Origin: Stercorarius parasiticus
Lineage: Eukaryota; Chordata; Aves; Charadriiformes; Stercorariidae
Assembly: GCA_013396915.1 (NCBI GenBank)
Contig: VWZL01001361.1
Location: forward strand, 1,014,740-1,078,739
DNA length: 64,000 nt
Direction: 5' to 3'
Under the pieces are notes generated by a model that worked only from the letters and a program-made list of their open reading frames with translations, was not told where the DNA came from and did no database searches. Each line of letters begins with the position of its first letter. The stretch's first letter is position 1. Shown here piece by piece: positions 26,217 through 38,026 of the stretch. The position numbers and the translations under genes were made by a program.

Positions 26217-27850
26217 CTTTGGAACATGCCAGAACACCAGCATCAGCAGCAGGCAGAGGAAAGAGAGAAAAAACAGTCTAAAGTGAAAGGAACTGATATC
26301 ATAACCAGCATCTAGAACAGCCAAGGTGAAAAAATTTCAGCAGATGCTTACCTTCCAATTGGGAGATATAACCAGAAAAATAATCAAAAAAGTAAAGGAC
26401 GTGGGATGGATGGTGAGAAAGCAGCTGAGGCTTTATTTAGATGCATAGTTTCTATGAGCAATCTAGAAGCGTCTATTCCTTCTTAGCGGTCACTTATACG
26501 CAGTGGGCTCCACTCTAGCAGCACCGCATAGCTGGAACATTGCCTTAAAGGATTGGCCAAGACTGTCACTGACACAGAGAAATCCTATGCGGTACAGTCC
26601 TGATAATAGCTATTTCTACACCAGCTACCCTCCACCTTTTGTACAGGGCTCTACAGCACATTACTTGTGGTTAGCTGCTCAAATTACTTTGGGAGCTGCT
26701 CTGAGTCTGTCTGAAGGAGACAGAGAAGCTGAAGGTAAATTAAAGCTGCTTCTTCCTTCTCTCCTCAGCTGTGCCAAATTTATAACCTTAACACTTGGCA
26801 CAGATGAGAACTAAGCTTGCCATGATTAAATACCTAGAAAGTGAGATAAATGGCCTTTCAGGAACAGAAGTAGGCCTGAATTCTCTAAATTTTACTTTCT
26901 GTTTGGAGTACAAACATATTCCCAATTAAAAAAAAATTTCCATTGACTCTATGGAGGAATAGGATTTGATGACACAGTGCAGGGTTTGCTGATGAAAATG
27001 CTGATATCATAAACTCACTATGATCTGCTGCTTTTATAATTTTATGGTTAGATTTAAAACTCAACATTTTCAAATAGATTTTTTGTAAAACACATTTTAT
27101 AATTGTGTCTGACTCTAGTATGTTACTATGGAATATGAGAGTAAAAAGACTTGAAACAAAGAAGATCTTTGGACTTTTTTCTCATACAAATACATTTTTT
27201 AGATAACCAAAAATGTATGGTAAAATTTAGCTGTATTGATGGACTAATCTTTCTAACACACAATGCATAATAATAGCTATGACTTACAAATGTGATCCTC
27301 TTGGCATCACATTTTAAAATGGGGTACAGCTGGGTTTAGTAAGTTTATATTAAGAGCTTCAATTCACTAAAAAAGTGGCTAATTTGAGCTACTTGTGCTA
27401 CACACATAACATGTCTCTCAGGTGTCACACTTCTCCAAACACAACTGCCTATTCAAATACCAATGAATAGCACTTGCAGAAGATACCATTAAGTTTAAAT
27501 TGAAGTCTTACCTATTGGTATGAACTTATTGAAAGCAGAAAGAAAATAGCATACAGGCTACACTTCAAGTGACTGCCACAGAAACAATTTACTGGTCTGC
27601 TCATTATGTTTTTTCACAGACTCAGCTAAGGGAATTACTTGCTGACCTCCATCCCAAAAGAATAAACTTCATAAAACATTTTGTTTCTGAGAAAGTGTCA
27701 GCACCTAAAGCATGTTAGGTTTCTTTATCAAGTTATAGAAACTCCTTTGGCCGGCAAATAGTCATGCATTTCAAAAGCACTATAAAAAGCCACAGGCAAA
27801 AAAACCCAAAGAACATATCAGGCTCATAAAGGCAATAATTTATTTCCTAC
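26217..27850 (-). other. Intron between window exons 11 and 12
   Basis: About 1.6 kb of AT-rich intron. No repeat or second gene is recognised. The open frame at 26503-26814 (plus) has no known homology. Confidence 0.65.
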
Positions 27851-28002
27851 CTGCAGCAAACTGCTTGCTTTTGCGAGGTGAACGGGGTTGACGCTGGTAT
27901 GGATCACTTGATCCATATAGGTCAAGGGTTCCCATGCTCAGCAGTACTGTCTTCTGCATGAAGTCCACAACGGCCAAACCATTGCAGTTTCCAAATGCCA
28001 CT
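27851..28002 (-). CDS. STXBP5L: STXBP5L exon (window exon 11): end of propeller, start of linker
   Basis: This 152-bp exon has one base completing a Leu codon and exits in phase 1. The acceptor is cttgtcttttcag before AGTGGCATTTGG, and the donor is GCTGCAG|gtagga. It encodes VAFGNCNGLAVVDFMQKTVL, then LSMGTLDLYGSSDPYQRQ, and PRSPRKSKQFAA. FGNCNGLA.VD is a family hallmark. PRSPRK marks entry into the basic, Ser/Pro-rich hypervariable linker. From here the splice phase is 1, which lets the following symmetric exons be skipped without losing frame. Confidence 0.96.
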
Positions 28003-31000
28003 CTGAAAAGACAAGTTCCTCAAAGGTATTAGTAATAGGTAATTAAGTGGTGCAACAATAATTATTATTTATTATTATGCATTCTGCACAAACATTTTCT
28101 TCAGAAACTACTCAAGGCTTACATTTTATAAAATTCTTACAGATTTGTAATCATGAATTTACAAAATTGTGTCCTGAAACACAGTAATTGACTTTCCAGA
28201 AAGCAGACTCCCCATTTGAATTCACTTTCTGTGCCAAATGCATTGCAATAATGTCTAAATGTGGCTTTACTGAACAATATAATTCCATTAATAATGATGT
28301 AAATTAAGCCTACAAATCTGGATGTAGATCTTAAAAAGTGGTTATACATATATATGAAATATGTATATAAAATATAAATACAAATACAAATACATGTATA
28401 AATAATTATTTTAATCTAAATCTAAATGAAACATATTAAGCTGTATTGTGGAGATACCCAAATATAAAAAGCATTTATAAAATTTCAATCCAACTCCGTC
28501 AGCTTGGCTACAGTATATATATATATTCCTGCTAAAACAGTCTCTACCCCTCTGAAATGCTTCTACAAATGGCATTTTGATGGTGGTTTGATTTAGGAGC
28601 AAGATCTCTCAACTGGTCTGAGACTGCTTAAGATCTGGACTCCTGTTGTGTCATAAGGAAAAAAGAGATGGAACAATTTATTTCTTTTGCTGCCTACAAA
28701 GTCCCTTTCAAAGCATGCTGGCCTGGTTCTTCTCTGTTGCTTCTACTGACTTCCTTCTGACACCACTTTCAGAAAGAGGGAAGTTGTATTGGATCAGCAA
28801 CACTTTCTCCTCCTCTCCCATAAAAGTGTTTTCTGGTCTTGCTTTTTCCCCAGCTTGGAAGAAGTGGAGGTTGGGGGTGCGGGGGGGAAGAAAACAGTGC
28901 ATTTATCTAAGGAAAAGGAAGAAAAAAGGGAAAAGGAAGAAACCAAAAAGATGCTATATGTGTCTATATGTAAGACCTGGGAGAAAGTCTGAAGTTATCC
29001 ATAGCATACGGAAACCCATACATCTCAGCAGATAATATCTTTGCTTCATAGTCTCACTAAAGCATTAAACCCATTTAAGATTTAATATTAAAACAGACAA
29101 GCAAAATTGACTCATTTCCTTCTGATTTAAATAAGGACAAATACATTCACAAAGCATATGACTAATGAAAGGATCCTTATGCCAAACTCTTGACACTGCA
29201 TTGTTGGAGACTTCATTTAAGCAGGAATATTATATACTGACAATTATCCTACAGAAGTGTCTCCTTTTCTATCAAACTGCAATTTTAACTTTCAGATAGA
29301 AAGGATTGCAGGTACAGCCACAAGGAAACTCAAAATCCCAAACCATGCTCCATCAGATTAGGAATTACTTGTGATCAAGTTACATCATTTTATGTAAAAA
29401 GTAATTAAGGTGGTCAGTTCAAAGCCCTGCAAAATATTTAATCACTCAGTTCAACTAAATGGGAGCTGTGTACTCACCTCCACCTGAGTCTTAATATAGC
29501 TTCAAAATATCTTAAAGGACATATATGAATTTGTGTGTGGAAAAACAATAAGGAAAGAGAGAGGTAACGAGACAGAGGAAGGGGAAGCAGGGCACATAGA
29601 ACACTCCTCTCTTGTGGCTTTTCTTCCCCTGCTTCCGTTATAAAAAAGAGGTTTCCGTAGAAAAGGTAAAGGGTGAAAATGAGGTGAGTTTTTCTTGTTT
29701 GTTAAACTGGCAAATTAAGGCACCATCTACAGCAGCGGGTCAAATTCTACTGGATGTTACTACACTGCATTTTCTACCCTTGACTTAACAGTGACTTTAG
29801 TACAGCATCTATGGACACACTATGAACATACTCTTTTTTTCCCCATTGACTTTTCATTGATTGGTAGCTTAAGCAGCTAATAATATACACCAGCTTAACG
29901 TGTGTAAAAATACACTTTTATTTGGCAATAGTTTGTGCTTATGTGGAAAGATCATAAGGTATACTGAGGAACAAACTCCATGTTTTATGAATGCAGAGTA
30001 ATATATTTTTCAGAAATTACTAAAGCCTGTTTTGCTTAGTAGAAGAACAAAATAATTTTTAGAGAGTTTCCCTGGGACAAAAAGGAACTCCATGTGTTAC
30101 ATTTGCCAGAAGACCATTCTGTTTTATTGACTGATAAAGAATACTAAAATATTATTTTGATATTTGTTTTTGGCATTCCTGTATTTTGCTTTAAAGCATA
30201 CGTTAATAGGCGTTGTCAGAGAAAGGATATTGAAGTAAAAAAGGTTACTAGCGTAAAGTGTGACAGCAATTCCTGTGTTAATAATCCCTGTGTTCTAGGT
30301 GGAGAAGAAAAATAAAGGAACAAAAATGGTGAGTGTCAATCTCATCTGTTAATACTTTATGGAACAAAAATTAATGCCATCTGCATTTTGAAAATGATTA
30401 ACCTGAGATTTATGAATTTTGGAAAACATAAGTCACAAGAAGAGCTAGTGATCATTCACTCTGTGGTCAGCAAATCCACAAAATGGATCATCACTTCCTG
30501 ATCTGCATTTTTCTAAACTCTAAGTTCACACACAAGCATAGATATAGCATTTCTTACACCTAAAAAATTATTTTACCAAGAAAAATCAGAAATTACTCAT
30601 TGATATTATAACATTTCTGAGGAATGATAAGAAAATCTAGACAGACATTACTATTAACAAGGCTTAAGATAAATTGCTAACATCCAATCATTATGAAATC
30701 TAATACAAAATAAGCATAATGAATTTCTCAATTTTGAGTGATGACAAGAATTAGTTGCTAGGAGATGTTCTGTTGGTATCTTTCATTGAAATGTCCTAAA
30801 ATCCTTGTTAGACATTTCTTGACAATTAATATGTAGATTGGCTGAAAATTTTTATCACCATGAGCTAGTATTAATTTTCAGAGAGTGTTTTCAGTCCAAC
30901 CGAACATTCTTTATGACAAATTTATTATTTATATTTAACCTTGTAGATCTTCAGTTGTAATTGAAACATTTTGCAATTTTTCTTTTCTACTTTCATACCA

Positions 31001-32414
31001 TAAAGAAGGTGTTTGATGATTTATTTCAACAGAAATAAAACACGTGTTAATACTTCTGATTTGTAGCTTGGTACTGTTAAAAGTCATAGGTCCAAGGAAA
31101 AAGTTGAGAGAGACAAGAGAGAGGGAAAGAGAAAAGACTCTGCAGAAGATATTTAAAGAAACAGGCCTTTCTTGGGTAGCTTTTGTAGGAAAGTTAAATT
31201 TAGGTTAGTGGGCTATTTTATTGATACATGCATTATTTCTAAAACACTCATATACTTAATATATGGTGTTTTAAAGGAGGCCGTCCTGTAAACTATTACT
31301 GCTCCTAACAAAGGAAACAATTTAAAGCATTTGATTGAATCAGGTATGTTTAGGAAACCACTCTGAGTACTAGGAGAACTGCAACCTGTCAGAATAGTTT
31401 CCAAGTGAGAGAATGGCGTGATTATTCCTGAAGTCAGATGCTGCCTTGAAGCCTGAGACCTGCCAGGGAACACATTAGGCAATACCCAAGAATTTGCACA
31501 AGTGATAAATGCATAGATAGGGTAAAACAAAAGAAACTTCCAGAATTCATGAATAGGAAACTGTCTGGAAATTCAGGACATTGACTTGACAAAACAGTCC
31601 CCAAATGACAATATTTTCGCACAAATGTAAAGGCTCTGCATAAAATTTCCAAAGTCTCTGAAGAGAGTCAAGTGACTTACTGACAATTGATAGGAGTCAG
31701 ATACCTAACATCCATTACAGCCTACAGTTTTTATTGGGGTAACACCTTCTACAGGGAAAACCATTTTAATGTATCTGGGCAACTTTCAGTGAGAGTTAAA
31801 AATTGGTAAACAAATTGAACCTGAGGAAAAAAATACGCACAGATACCCTCACTTGCATTTCCATACAGAATTTAGCATTTGAATGTTCCTTATTCAATTT
31901 TCAATTTCAGGTCACTGGTTCTCTTGCAAACAGAGATTAGCACAGACATAAAAATGCTGTTCTTATAAGATAATTTCCAACTAGATATGATGTAATGATA
32001 AATGACATTGAACATTTAATCACATCACCATTTTCTATAAAATGTATTTCACCTTGGTCATCCTTTCAAAATAGCTTTAAAAATTACAGATTTGAAAGGG
32101 AATTAGATTTTATTTGAAAGGATGGAAAGAATAATGTGAAAAGATTCAGTCTTTTAAATAGGAATAGTAAAAATATTGGCAAGAATGGCAGTTAAACATC
32201 TCATATTACAATCTTTATGTGAGTTCAAATAATTTTTCCCAAAGAATCTGGGTTATAGCACCTTTTGATTATTTTTAGTCTGATTTAAATTGTCAGTGGG
32301 AAACTTCAAACTATAATTGGAAAATACATGTTTTAGTGCAATATATAATTGGAAAATACAAGATTTAGTGCAATAAGCAATAAATAAATTCAACCTTAAT
32401 TTTGAGTTACTTAC
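28003..32414 (-). other. Intron between window exons 10 and 11
   Basis: About 4.4 kb of AT-rich intron. It contains an A/T-rich simple stretch around 28345-28410 and purine-rich patches near 28860-28960, 29540-29600 and 31090-31140. The open frames at 28646-29035 run through the purine-rich patch and are low-complexity Lys/Glu/Gly sequence, not a recognised protein. Confidence 0.65.
32312..32375 (-). repeat. Two-copy 32-bp tandem repeat next to an exon donor
   Basis: Plus-strand units 'tataattggaaaatacatg' plus 'ttttagtgcaata' and 'tataattggaaaatacaag' plus 'atttagtgcaata' sit head to tail with a period of 32. They differ at about two positions. The pair starts about 40 nt inside the intron downstream of the exon 10 donor. 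Confidence 0.85.
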
Positions 32415-32540
32415 AGTCCATAAGCAGAGTTTACAGCAAGACTGGTAATCTGTTGTGGAGGCTCACCATCCACCCACACCAACTGAATAACAAGATCCGC
32501 CTGGTATCCAGGAGGCATTCGCACAGGTCGAGTCTTAACG
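32415..32540 (-). CDS. STXBP5L: STXBP5L exon (window exon 10)
   Basis: This 126-bp exon has one base completing the previous Ser codon and exits in phase 2. The acceptor is tttctctag before CGTTAAGAC, and the donor is TATGGACT|gtaagt. It encodes VKTRPVRMPPGYQADLVIQL, then VWVDGEPPQQITSLAVNSAY and a Gly. VIQLVWVDGEPPQQITSLA is almost invariant in tomosyns. VKTRPVRMPPGYQ is the tomosyn-2 version; tomosyn-1 differs here. Confidence 0.96.
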
Positions 32541-34082
32541 CTAGAGAAAAAGGGGTATAAAATAAGAACAAAAAACCAGACAAACAGACTGGGCCATGAA
32601 TAACAACTGCTTCTCTTGAAAAAATAGTAGTGAAGCACAATCCCTTAAAAAGTCCAGAGCAGTACCAGCACTTGCAGCATACTGTGCATACACCCATACA
32701 CGGAGACTAGGCGTTCCAATCAGAACAGGGACACTTTGGAGGAATTCCAGGTTTTGACTTTCGTTTCTGTTGTAGAAATAAATCTGAAAACTTCAACATT
32801 CCCTACAAAAGAAACTCTGGAGAATATGTAGGTGGGGGTCAACAAAAATAATTTTTTGATTAATAATTTTGCTTTGATTTTCCTTTTTCAAAATATTTTC
32901 TTATGCTATACAATGCACACTTAAAAAATCATCATGAATAATCAACTTGAACGAAAAACCTAAAATACTTTCTTCTGGAACTTTGAAATGGGACATTTCT
33001 GTATTTTTGAAACTTTCTTGCTCTGAAGTAAAACATGAGAGAAAAATGCAAAGAGGCAAGAGAAGATGAGATGATGTACCTTTCTGCAGTGGTCCTCACC
33101 ATTACATATTCAAAACTCACAGACTTCACAATTATATTTGTTCATCTAGTGCAAACAAGTCCTGTTTTTTTCTTAGCAGTATAATCACCTAATATGTGAT
33201 CTGGTCTTAATGACTAACCAGAATGAATGCTTACTACGTAAACTCCGATATAATTATTAATACCTCTTCATATTCTGTTATGGCAAGTTCAGTGACGTGC
33301 AAAGCAGGTAGTGAAGGTATACATAGTAAGGGGGAGTGTAAGAACTGAACACTTCTGTATGACTGCTTTATGTGTGTTCTTGACTGGTAGAACTTAACGT
33401 GATGATACACTGAAAGAAGGTATAATAATAGCAATACTTTGAGGTATTCATGTTATCCAGTAGTACATTCACACGGTAGGTAGTAATTTATACATAAAGC
33501 CCACTAGCCAGTGCATTTTTACTGCAGCTGTAAATGATGAGACCACTTATATTGCACCCCTCTGCACACAGTCATGAGGCAGTATATCGCATATAATCCC
33601 CTATCACACATAATCCTCTATCCCTGTGAAAAATAGTACCCAAAAAAAGGCTAAGAATCAGGAGAGGAAGGAGAGTAGCTAGTTAATATAGACATGGACA
33701 ACACATTCTGAACAACTGCAGTTTTTGGCACTTAATATTTCTTTCTCCTGTAAGCGCTTCTCTATACATATATCTCTACCATAAATAACTTAAGCAGTTA
33801 TTTATGCTTAAACAGATCCTCTGTACTGGATCTTAGAGATCTTTCATGACTTTGATGATGCAGACTATCTCCTGAATGTGACTATGACGTGACTCAGCTA
33901 GCTTTCCAAGCAGCCTTAGCCCTGCACCTGAAAAGATGGTGGATCAGACTGGAAGAAAGCCCAAATAATTTCTATTCAGAAGCAAGTAAGCAAGCGCTTC
34001 TTTCAAGAGAGGATATTCAAACTTCTCATTCAATAACCAGGGGTATCAGGTTTTCTGTAGCTACACTGACTATCTGTTGGGA

Positions 34083-34838
34083 TGGCAAATAGGGCTACCA
34101 GCAATCTTGGAAAATTGAAGATAAATGCAGAAAACTGAAGTAAAATGAAGTAAAACAGAACCACAGAATGACAGCAGGGCAAAAGTTCTGAACAAGATAA
34201 CTCCAGCAGCACCATGAACAATGTACAAAGCAAATAGTGCTCTAATTCTGACAGAAGTTAAGACGAACAGAGGACTGTGCAATACTTCTCACACTTTTAT
34301 GGTCTGTTATAGAGCATGAGAAAAGACTGGACATGGATGTACCCCTATGACACAATGAGATAAAATCTCCAGCTCAGTGTTAGCAGTAGAAGCACCTGAA
34401 GATACTTTTTGCAAAAGTTCTTAAAGCATAAGGATTATTTTCTTAATAAGAGCTTAATACCTGTGGCGGGTTGACCTCAGTCAGCTGCCAGGTGCCCACC
34501 CAGCTGCTCTCTCACTCCCCGTCCTCAACAGCACAGGGGAAGAAAATACGATGAAAAAGCACATGGGTTGAGATAGGACAGGGAGCTTGCTTACCAGTTA
34601 CCGTCACAGGCAAAACAGACTCAACTTAGGGAAAATTAGCTTTAATTTATTGCCAATTAAAAATAGAGCAGGAGAGTGAAAAATTTTTTTAAAAGACAAA
34701 ACTAAAAATACCATCTCCCCACACCTGCCATCTTTCCAGGCTCAATCTACCTCCTCCTCCACCCCAAGCAGCACAGCAGGGATGGGGAATGGTGGTTTCC
34801 ATCGGTTCATAGCACTCTGTGACTGCCGTTCCTTCCTC
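34083..34838 (+). repeat. 756-bp direct duplication, copy A
   Basis: The copy starts 'tggcaaatagggctacc' and ends 'tgccgttccttcctc' immediately before six N. It recurs at 34845-35600 with a constant offset of 762. By eye the copies differ at a single base (A at 34483, G at 35245). The near-identity, plus an N run exactly at the junction, suggests two haplotypes or unmerged contig ends rather than an old biological duplication. It includes part of the LTR that starts at 34462. Confidence 0.93.
34462..34838 (-). mobile_element. LTR fragment (duplicated 3' part of the LTR at 35224-36285)
   Basis: Reading the minus strand gives the end of an LTR: AATAAA, the R/U5-like stretch and a terminus ending in CCACA. 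The same sequence is repeated at 35224-35600. The fragment is cut at the N gap, so it is probably a second rendering of the same LTR end. Confidence 0.75.
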
Positions 34839-34844
34839 NNNNNN
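34839..34844. other. Six-N assembly gap at a duplication junction
   Basis: Six N sit exactly between the two copies of the 756-bp direct repeat. This is what a scaffolder leaves when it joins overlapping contig ends that it failed to merge. Confidence 0.95.
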
Positions 34845-35600
34845 TGGCAAATAGGGCTACCAGCAATCTTGGAAAATTGAAGATAAATGCAGAAAACTGA
34901 AGTAAAATGAAGTAAAACAGAACCACAGAATGACAGCAGGGCAAAAGTTCTGAACAAGATAACTCCAGCAGCACCATGAACAATGTACAAAGCAAATAGT
35001 GCTCTAATTCTGACAGAAGTTAAGACGAACAGAGGACTGTGCAATACTTCTCACACTTTTATGGTCTGTTATAGAGCATGAGAAAAGACTGGACATGGAT
35101 GTACCCCTATGACACAATGAGATAAAATCTCCAGCTCAGTGTTAGCAGTAGAAGCACCTGAAGATACTTTTTGCAAAAGTTCTTAAAGCATAAGGATTAT
35201 TTTCTTAATAAGAGCTTAATACCTGTGGCGGGTTGACCTCAGTCGGCTGCCAGGTGCCCACCCAGCTGCTCTCTCACTCCCCGTCCTCAACAGCACAGGG
35301 GAAGAAAATACGATGAAAAAGCACATGGGTTGAGATAGGACAGGGAGCTTGCTTACCAGTTACCGTCACAGGCAAAACAGACTCAACTTAGGGAAAATTA
35401 GCTTTAATTTATTGCCAATTAAAAATAGAGCAGGAGAGTGAAAAATTTTTTTAAAAGACAAAACTAAAAATACCATCTCCCCACACCTGCCATCTTTCCA
35501 GGCTCAATCTACCTCCTCCTCCACCCCAAGCAGCACAGCAGGGATGGGGAATGGTGGTTTCCATCGGTTCATAGCACTCTGTGACTGCCGTTCCTTCCTC
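34845..35600 (+). repeat. 756-bp direct duplication, copy B
   Basis: Second copy of 34083-34838. It continues past its end, 'ccgttccttcctc', directly into the remainder of the LTR, so copy B is the one joined to the complete element. Copy A is joined to the left flank. Confidence 0.93.
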
Positions 35601-36285
35601 ATGCTTTTCCCCTGCTCCAGTGTGGGGTCCCTCCCAAGCGTTACAGTCCTTCAGGAACAGACTGCTCCAGCATGGGTCCCTCACAGGCCACAGTTTCTGC
35701 CAGAAAACCTGCTCCTGAGTGGGCTCTTCTCCACGGGTTGCAGCTCCTGCCAGGAGCCTTCTCCGACTTGGTCTCTCCATGGGCTGCAGAGGGACAACTT
35801 GCATCACCATGGTCTCCTCCATAGGCTGCATGAATCTCTGCTCCAGCACCTGGAGCACCTCCTCCTCCTCCTCTTCCTTCTCTCACCTTGGTGTCTGCAG
35901 GACTGTTTCTCATACTTTTTTCCCCGCTCCTCTCTCTCAATACTGCCGTGCAGCATTTTTTGCCCTTTCTTAACTTTGTTTTCCCAGAGTGCCACCCTCT
36001 TGGCTGAGGGGCTCACCTTGGAGTGGGTCGGGTGGAGCTGTCTGCAGCCGTCTGTGTCCTGCACGGGGCAGCCCCGGCTGCTCGGCACTAGGGCCACCCT
36101 GCAGCCCCTCCTGACAGCTCCAGAGCACCCGCAGCTGATACAACATCTTCGATAACTGCCTTTTCAAAATACATTCACACCCTGTCTTGAACTGCTAACC
36201 ATTTCAGTAATACAGTTTATGCTGTGCTGTTGCTATTTTTACTGTAGAGGGTTCACTTGCCATGCCAAACCCTTCCCTTATTTAC
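35224..36285 (-). mobile_element. Endogenous retroviral LTR (avian family), minus orientation
   Basis: The plus strand starts 'tgtggcgggttgacctcag' (LTR 3' end on minus) and runs through a repetitive set of 'ctgctccag...gtgggtccctc' and 'tgggctgcag' words typical of a large LTR family in neoavian genomes. It ends near 'ttgccatgccaaaccc'. A polyadenylation signal AATAAA lies on the minus strand at 35408-35413. The 203-codon open frame at 35544-36155 on the plus strand and the antisense frames derive from this LTR and are not genes. The far boundary is approximate. No internal retroviral genes were recognised nearby, so it is probably a solo LTR. Confidence 0.8.
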
Positions 36286-37319
36286 TATTTAATGAGAAAG
36301 GCACTCCTCATCTATCTTTCTAAATGCATTTCCTTAACAGCGGCTTGGCACACTATTTCTTTTGCCAGCCGTACTATTCAGATCTTACATATCCATTTAT
36401 CTGGAGCAGTAATCAGCCCCTTGGCTTGGATCTTGTCATAGGAAAGACAGAACAGCACAGTTCAGCGAGCAGAATGCTTTTTCCTTGCCCTCCTCTTCCT
36501 CTGCCCTGATTGCCCAGGCCCAGCTGTGAGAACAAACCTCCAGGCCACCAGTCTGGACCACCACTCCTCCATTCCCCACTCAGGGTTGCTGCAGTCATAC
36601 GAGCAAAAGGAAAGCACTCAACAGCCACAGTCTTTACCCCACCTGGAAGGGAATCTCATCGTGATAACGTGCACATAGTGGAGATGAACAGCACTTTATC
36701 TGCCTGCTTAGAGACAAGAAAAGAACCACTTTCATTTTCTTGCACGAGGAGCCTTGTTACCCAGGGTTGGTGACAGATTGCAACGGATACAGCAACATAC
36801 CACCACTCTAGCACGCCAAAAAATTACGGGAGCCAAAAAGCAGTGCTGGCAGTAGTGAGATAAGAGTTTCTGAAGTGCGGGTTGACCAAGCCAGAGTAAG
36901 CGTGTGGTGTAGCAGGGTTGCACAAGACACCTTGTTGGAACTAATACATGGTTGTGTTAAGCCTGGAGAGAGGAAGCAGCAGAAACAGGAGCTGGTGCAA
37001 GTGAAGCGCCAGCTGGGGCAGCTGGTGAAAGAGCTAAGCAGTTTGTTGTTAGATGTGTGATGCCTTTCACAATCATCTGCAACTTTCTCAGGTCCTGCAG
37101 CCTCCTCAAACTCCATAGCTATCTCAGAGTATATCTATTATACCTGAGGATATGGGATCACGTATCTGGGTATCGCATATCTGGAGATTACAGCAGAATA
37201 TATGCAGCATTTCAGGATGAGGAATGAGACCTTCACTTGGATCTCCAAGACATACACATCTCCTCTCCCCTTCATCACTTTGACCTTCTTCTGCCTTTTC
37301 CCCTATCCAACTGCAGAAG
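36286..37319. other. Unidentified 1-kb segment between two head-to-head LTRs
   Basis: Higher in G+C than the surrounding intron. There are many mutually overlapping short open frames on both strands; the one at 36875-37060 reads into a Gln/Lys-rich tail (QQKQELVQVKRQ). I recognise no retroviral or host domain. It may be an older repeat or diverged LTR-flanking sequence. Confidence 0.4.
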
Positions 37320-38026
37320 CACATAGGTTGTGTGGAAAGGTTTTGGTAGTGGGGGGCGAGGGGCTGCAGCAGTGGCCTCTGAGGAGAGACCAGGGGCTGC
37401 CCCATGCCAGAAACAGCCTCATTCTAGCTGCTTCCAGCTGGCTCTGCCACAGACCCATGGCAGGACACAGCTGAGCCCCTCAGCAATATCAACACTGCAG
37501 CCCTTGGAGGACCCTATTGTGGAGCAGGTGGATATTTCCTGAAGGAACTGTAGCTTGTAGAGAGCCCACGCTGGAGTAGGTTTATCCTGAAGGACTGTAC
37601 CCCGTGGGAGGGACCCCACACCAGAGCAGGGAAAAGTGTGAGGAGGAAAGAGTGGCAGAGAGGAGCTGTTATGGACTGACCACAGCCACCGTTCCCCACC
37701 CCCACTGTGCTGCTCAGGGTGGAAGAGGTTGAAGAGTTGGAAATGAAGGTGCGAAGTTGGGAAAAAGCGAGGATGGGGAACAGGAGTTTTAATTTTTGCT
37801 TTTGTTTCTCATAATCCGACTGTATTTGAATTGGCAATAAATCAAATTACTTTTCCCCAAGTTCAGTTTGTTTTGCCTAAGACAGTAATTGGTACGTGAT
37901 CTCCCTAACTTTATCTCAACACATGAGCTTTTCCATCTTATCTTCTTCCCTTTGCCCTGTTGAGGAGAGGGAATGACAGAGTGGCTGGGTGGGCATCTGG
38001 CAGCCAGCCAAGGTCAACACACCACA
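37320..38026 (+). mobile_element. Endogenous retroviral LTR, same family, plus orientation
   Basis: It begins near 'ggttgtgtggaaaggttttgg' and carries words shared with the minus-oriented LTR: 'cctgaaggactgta', 'gggagggaccccacac', 'cagggaaaa', 'attggcaataaat' and 'tttgttttgcct'. It ends 'aggtcaacacaccaca'. The AATAAA signal is at 37836-37841. It is more diverged and shorter (about 700 bp) than the 35-36 kb copy, so it represents a separate insertion. Confidence 0.8.

Noticed and set aside
28646..29035. 129-codon plus-strand open frame with a Lys/Arg-rich tail
   Set aside because: The tail is a purine-rich low-complexity patch. There is no homology and overlapping frames occur on both strands.
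32411..32697. Two minus-strand open frames of 75 and 88 codons near exon 10
   Set aside because: One contains exon 10 plus intron read-through from an upstream ATG; the other is a different frame. Splice sites and family match fix the exon at 32415-32540.
35544..36155. 203-codon plus-strand open frame, the longest without N
   Set aside because: It lies entirely in the LTR at 35224-36285. The translation is Leu/Ser/Pro-rich repeat sequence, and antisense frames overlap it.
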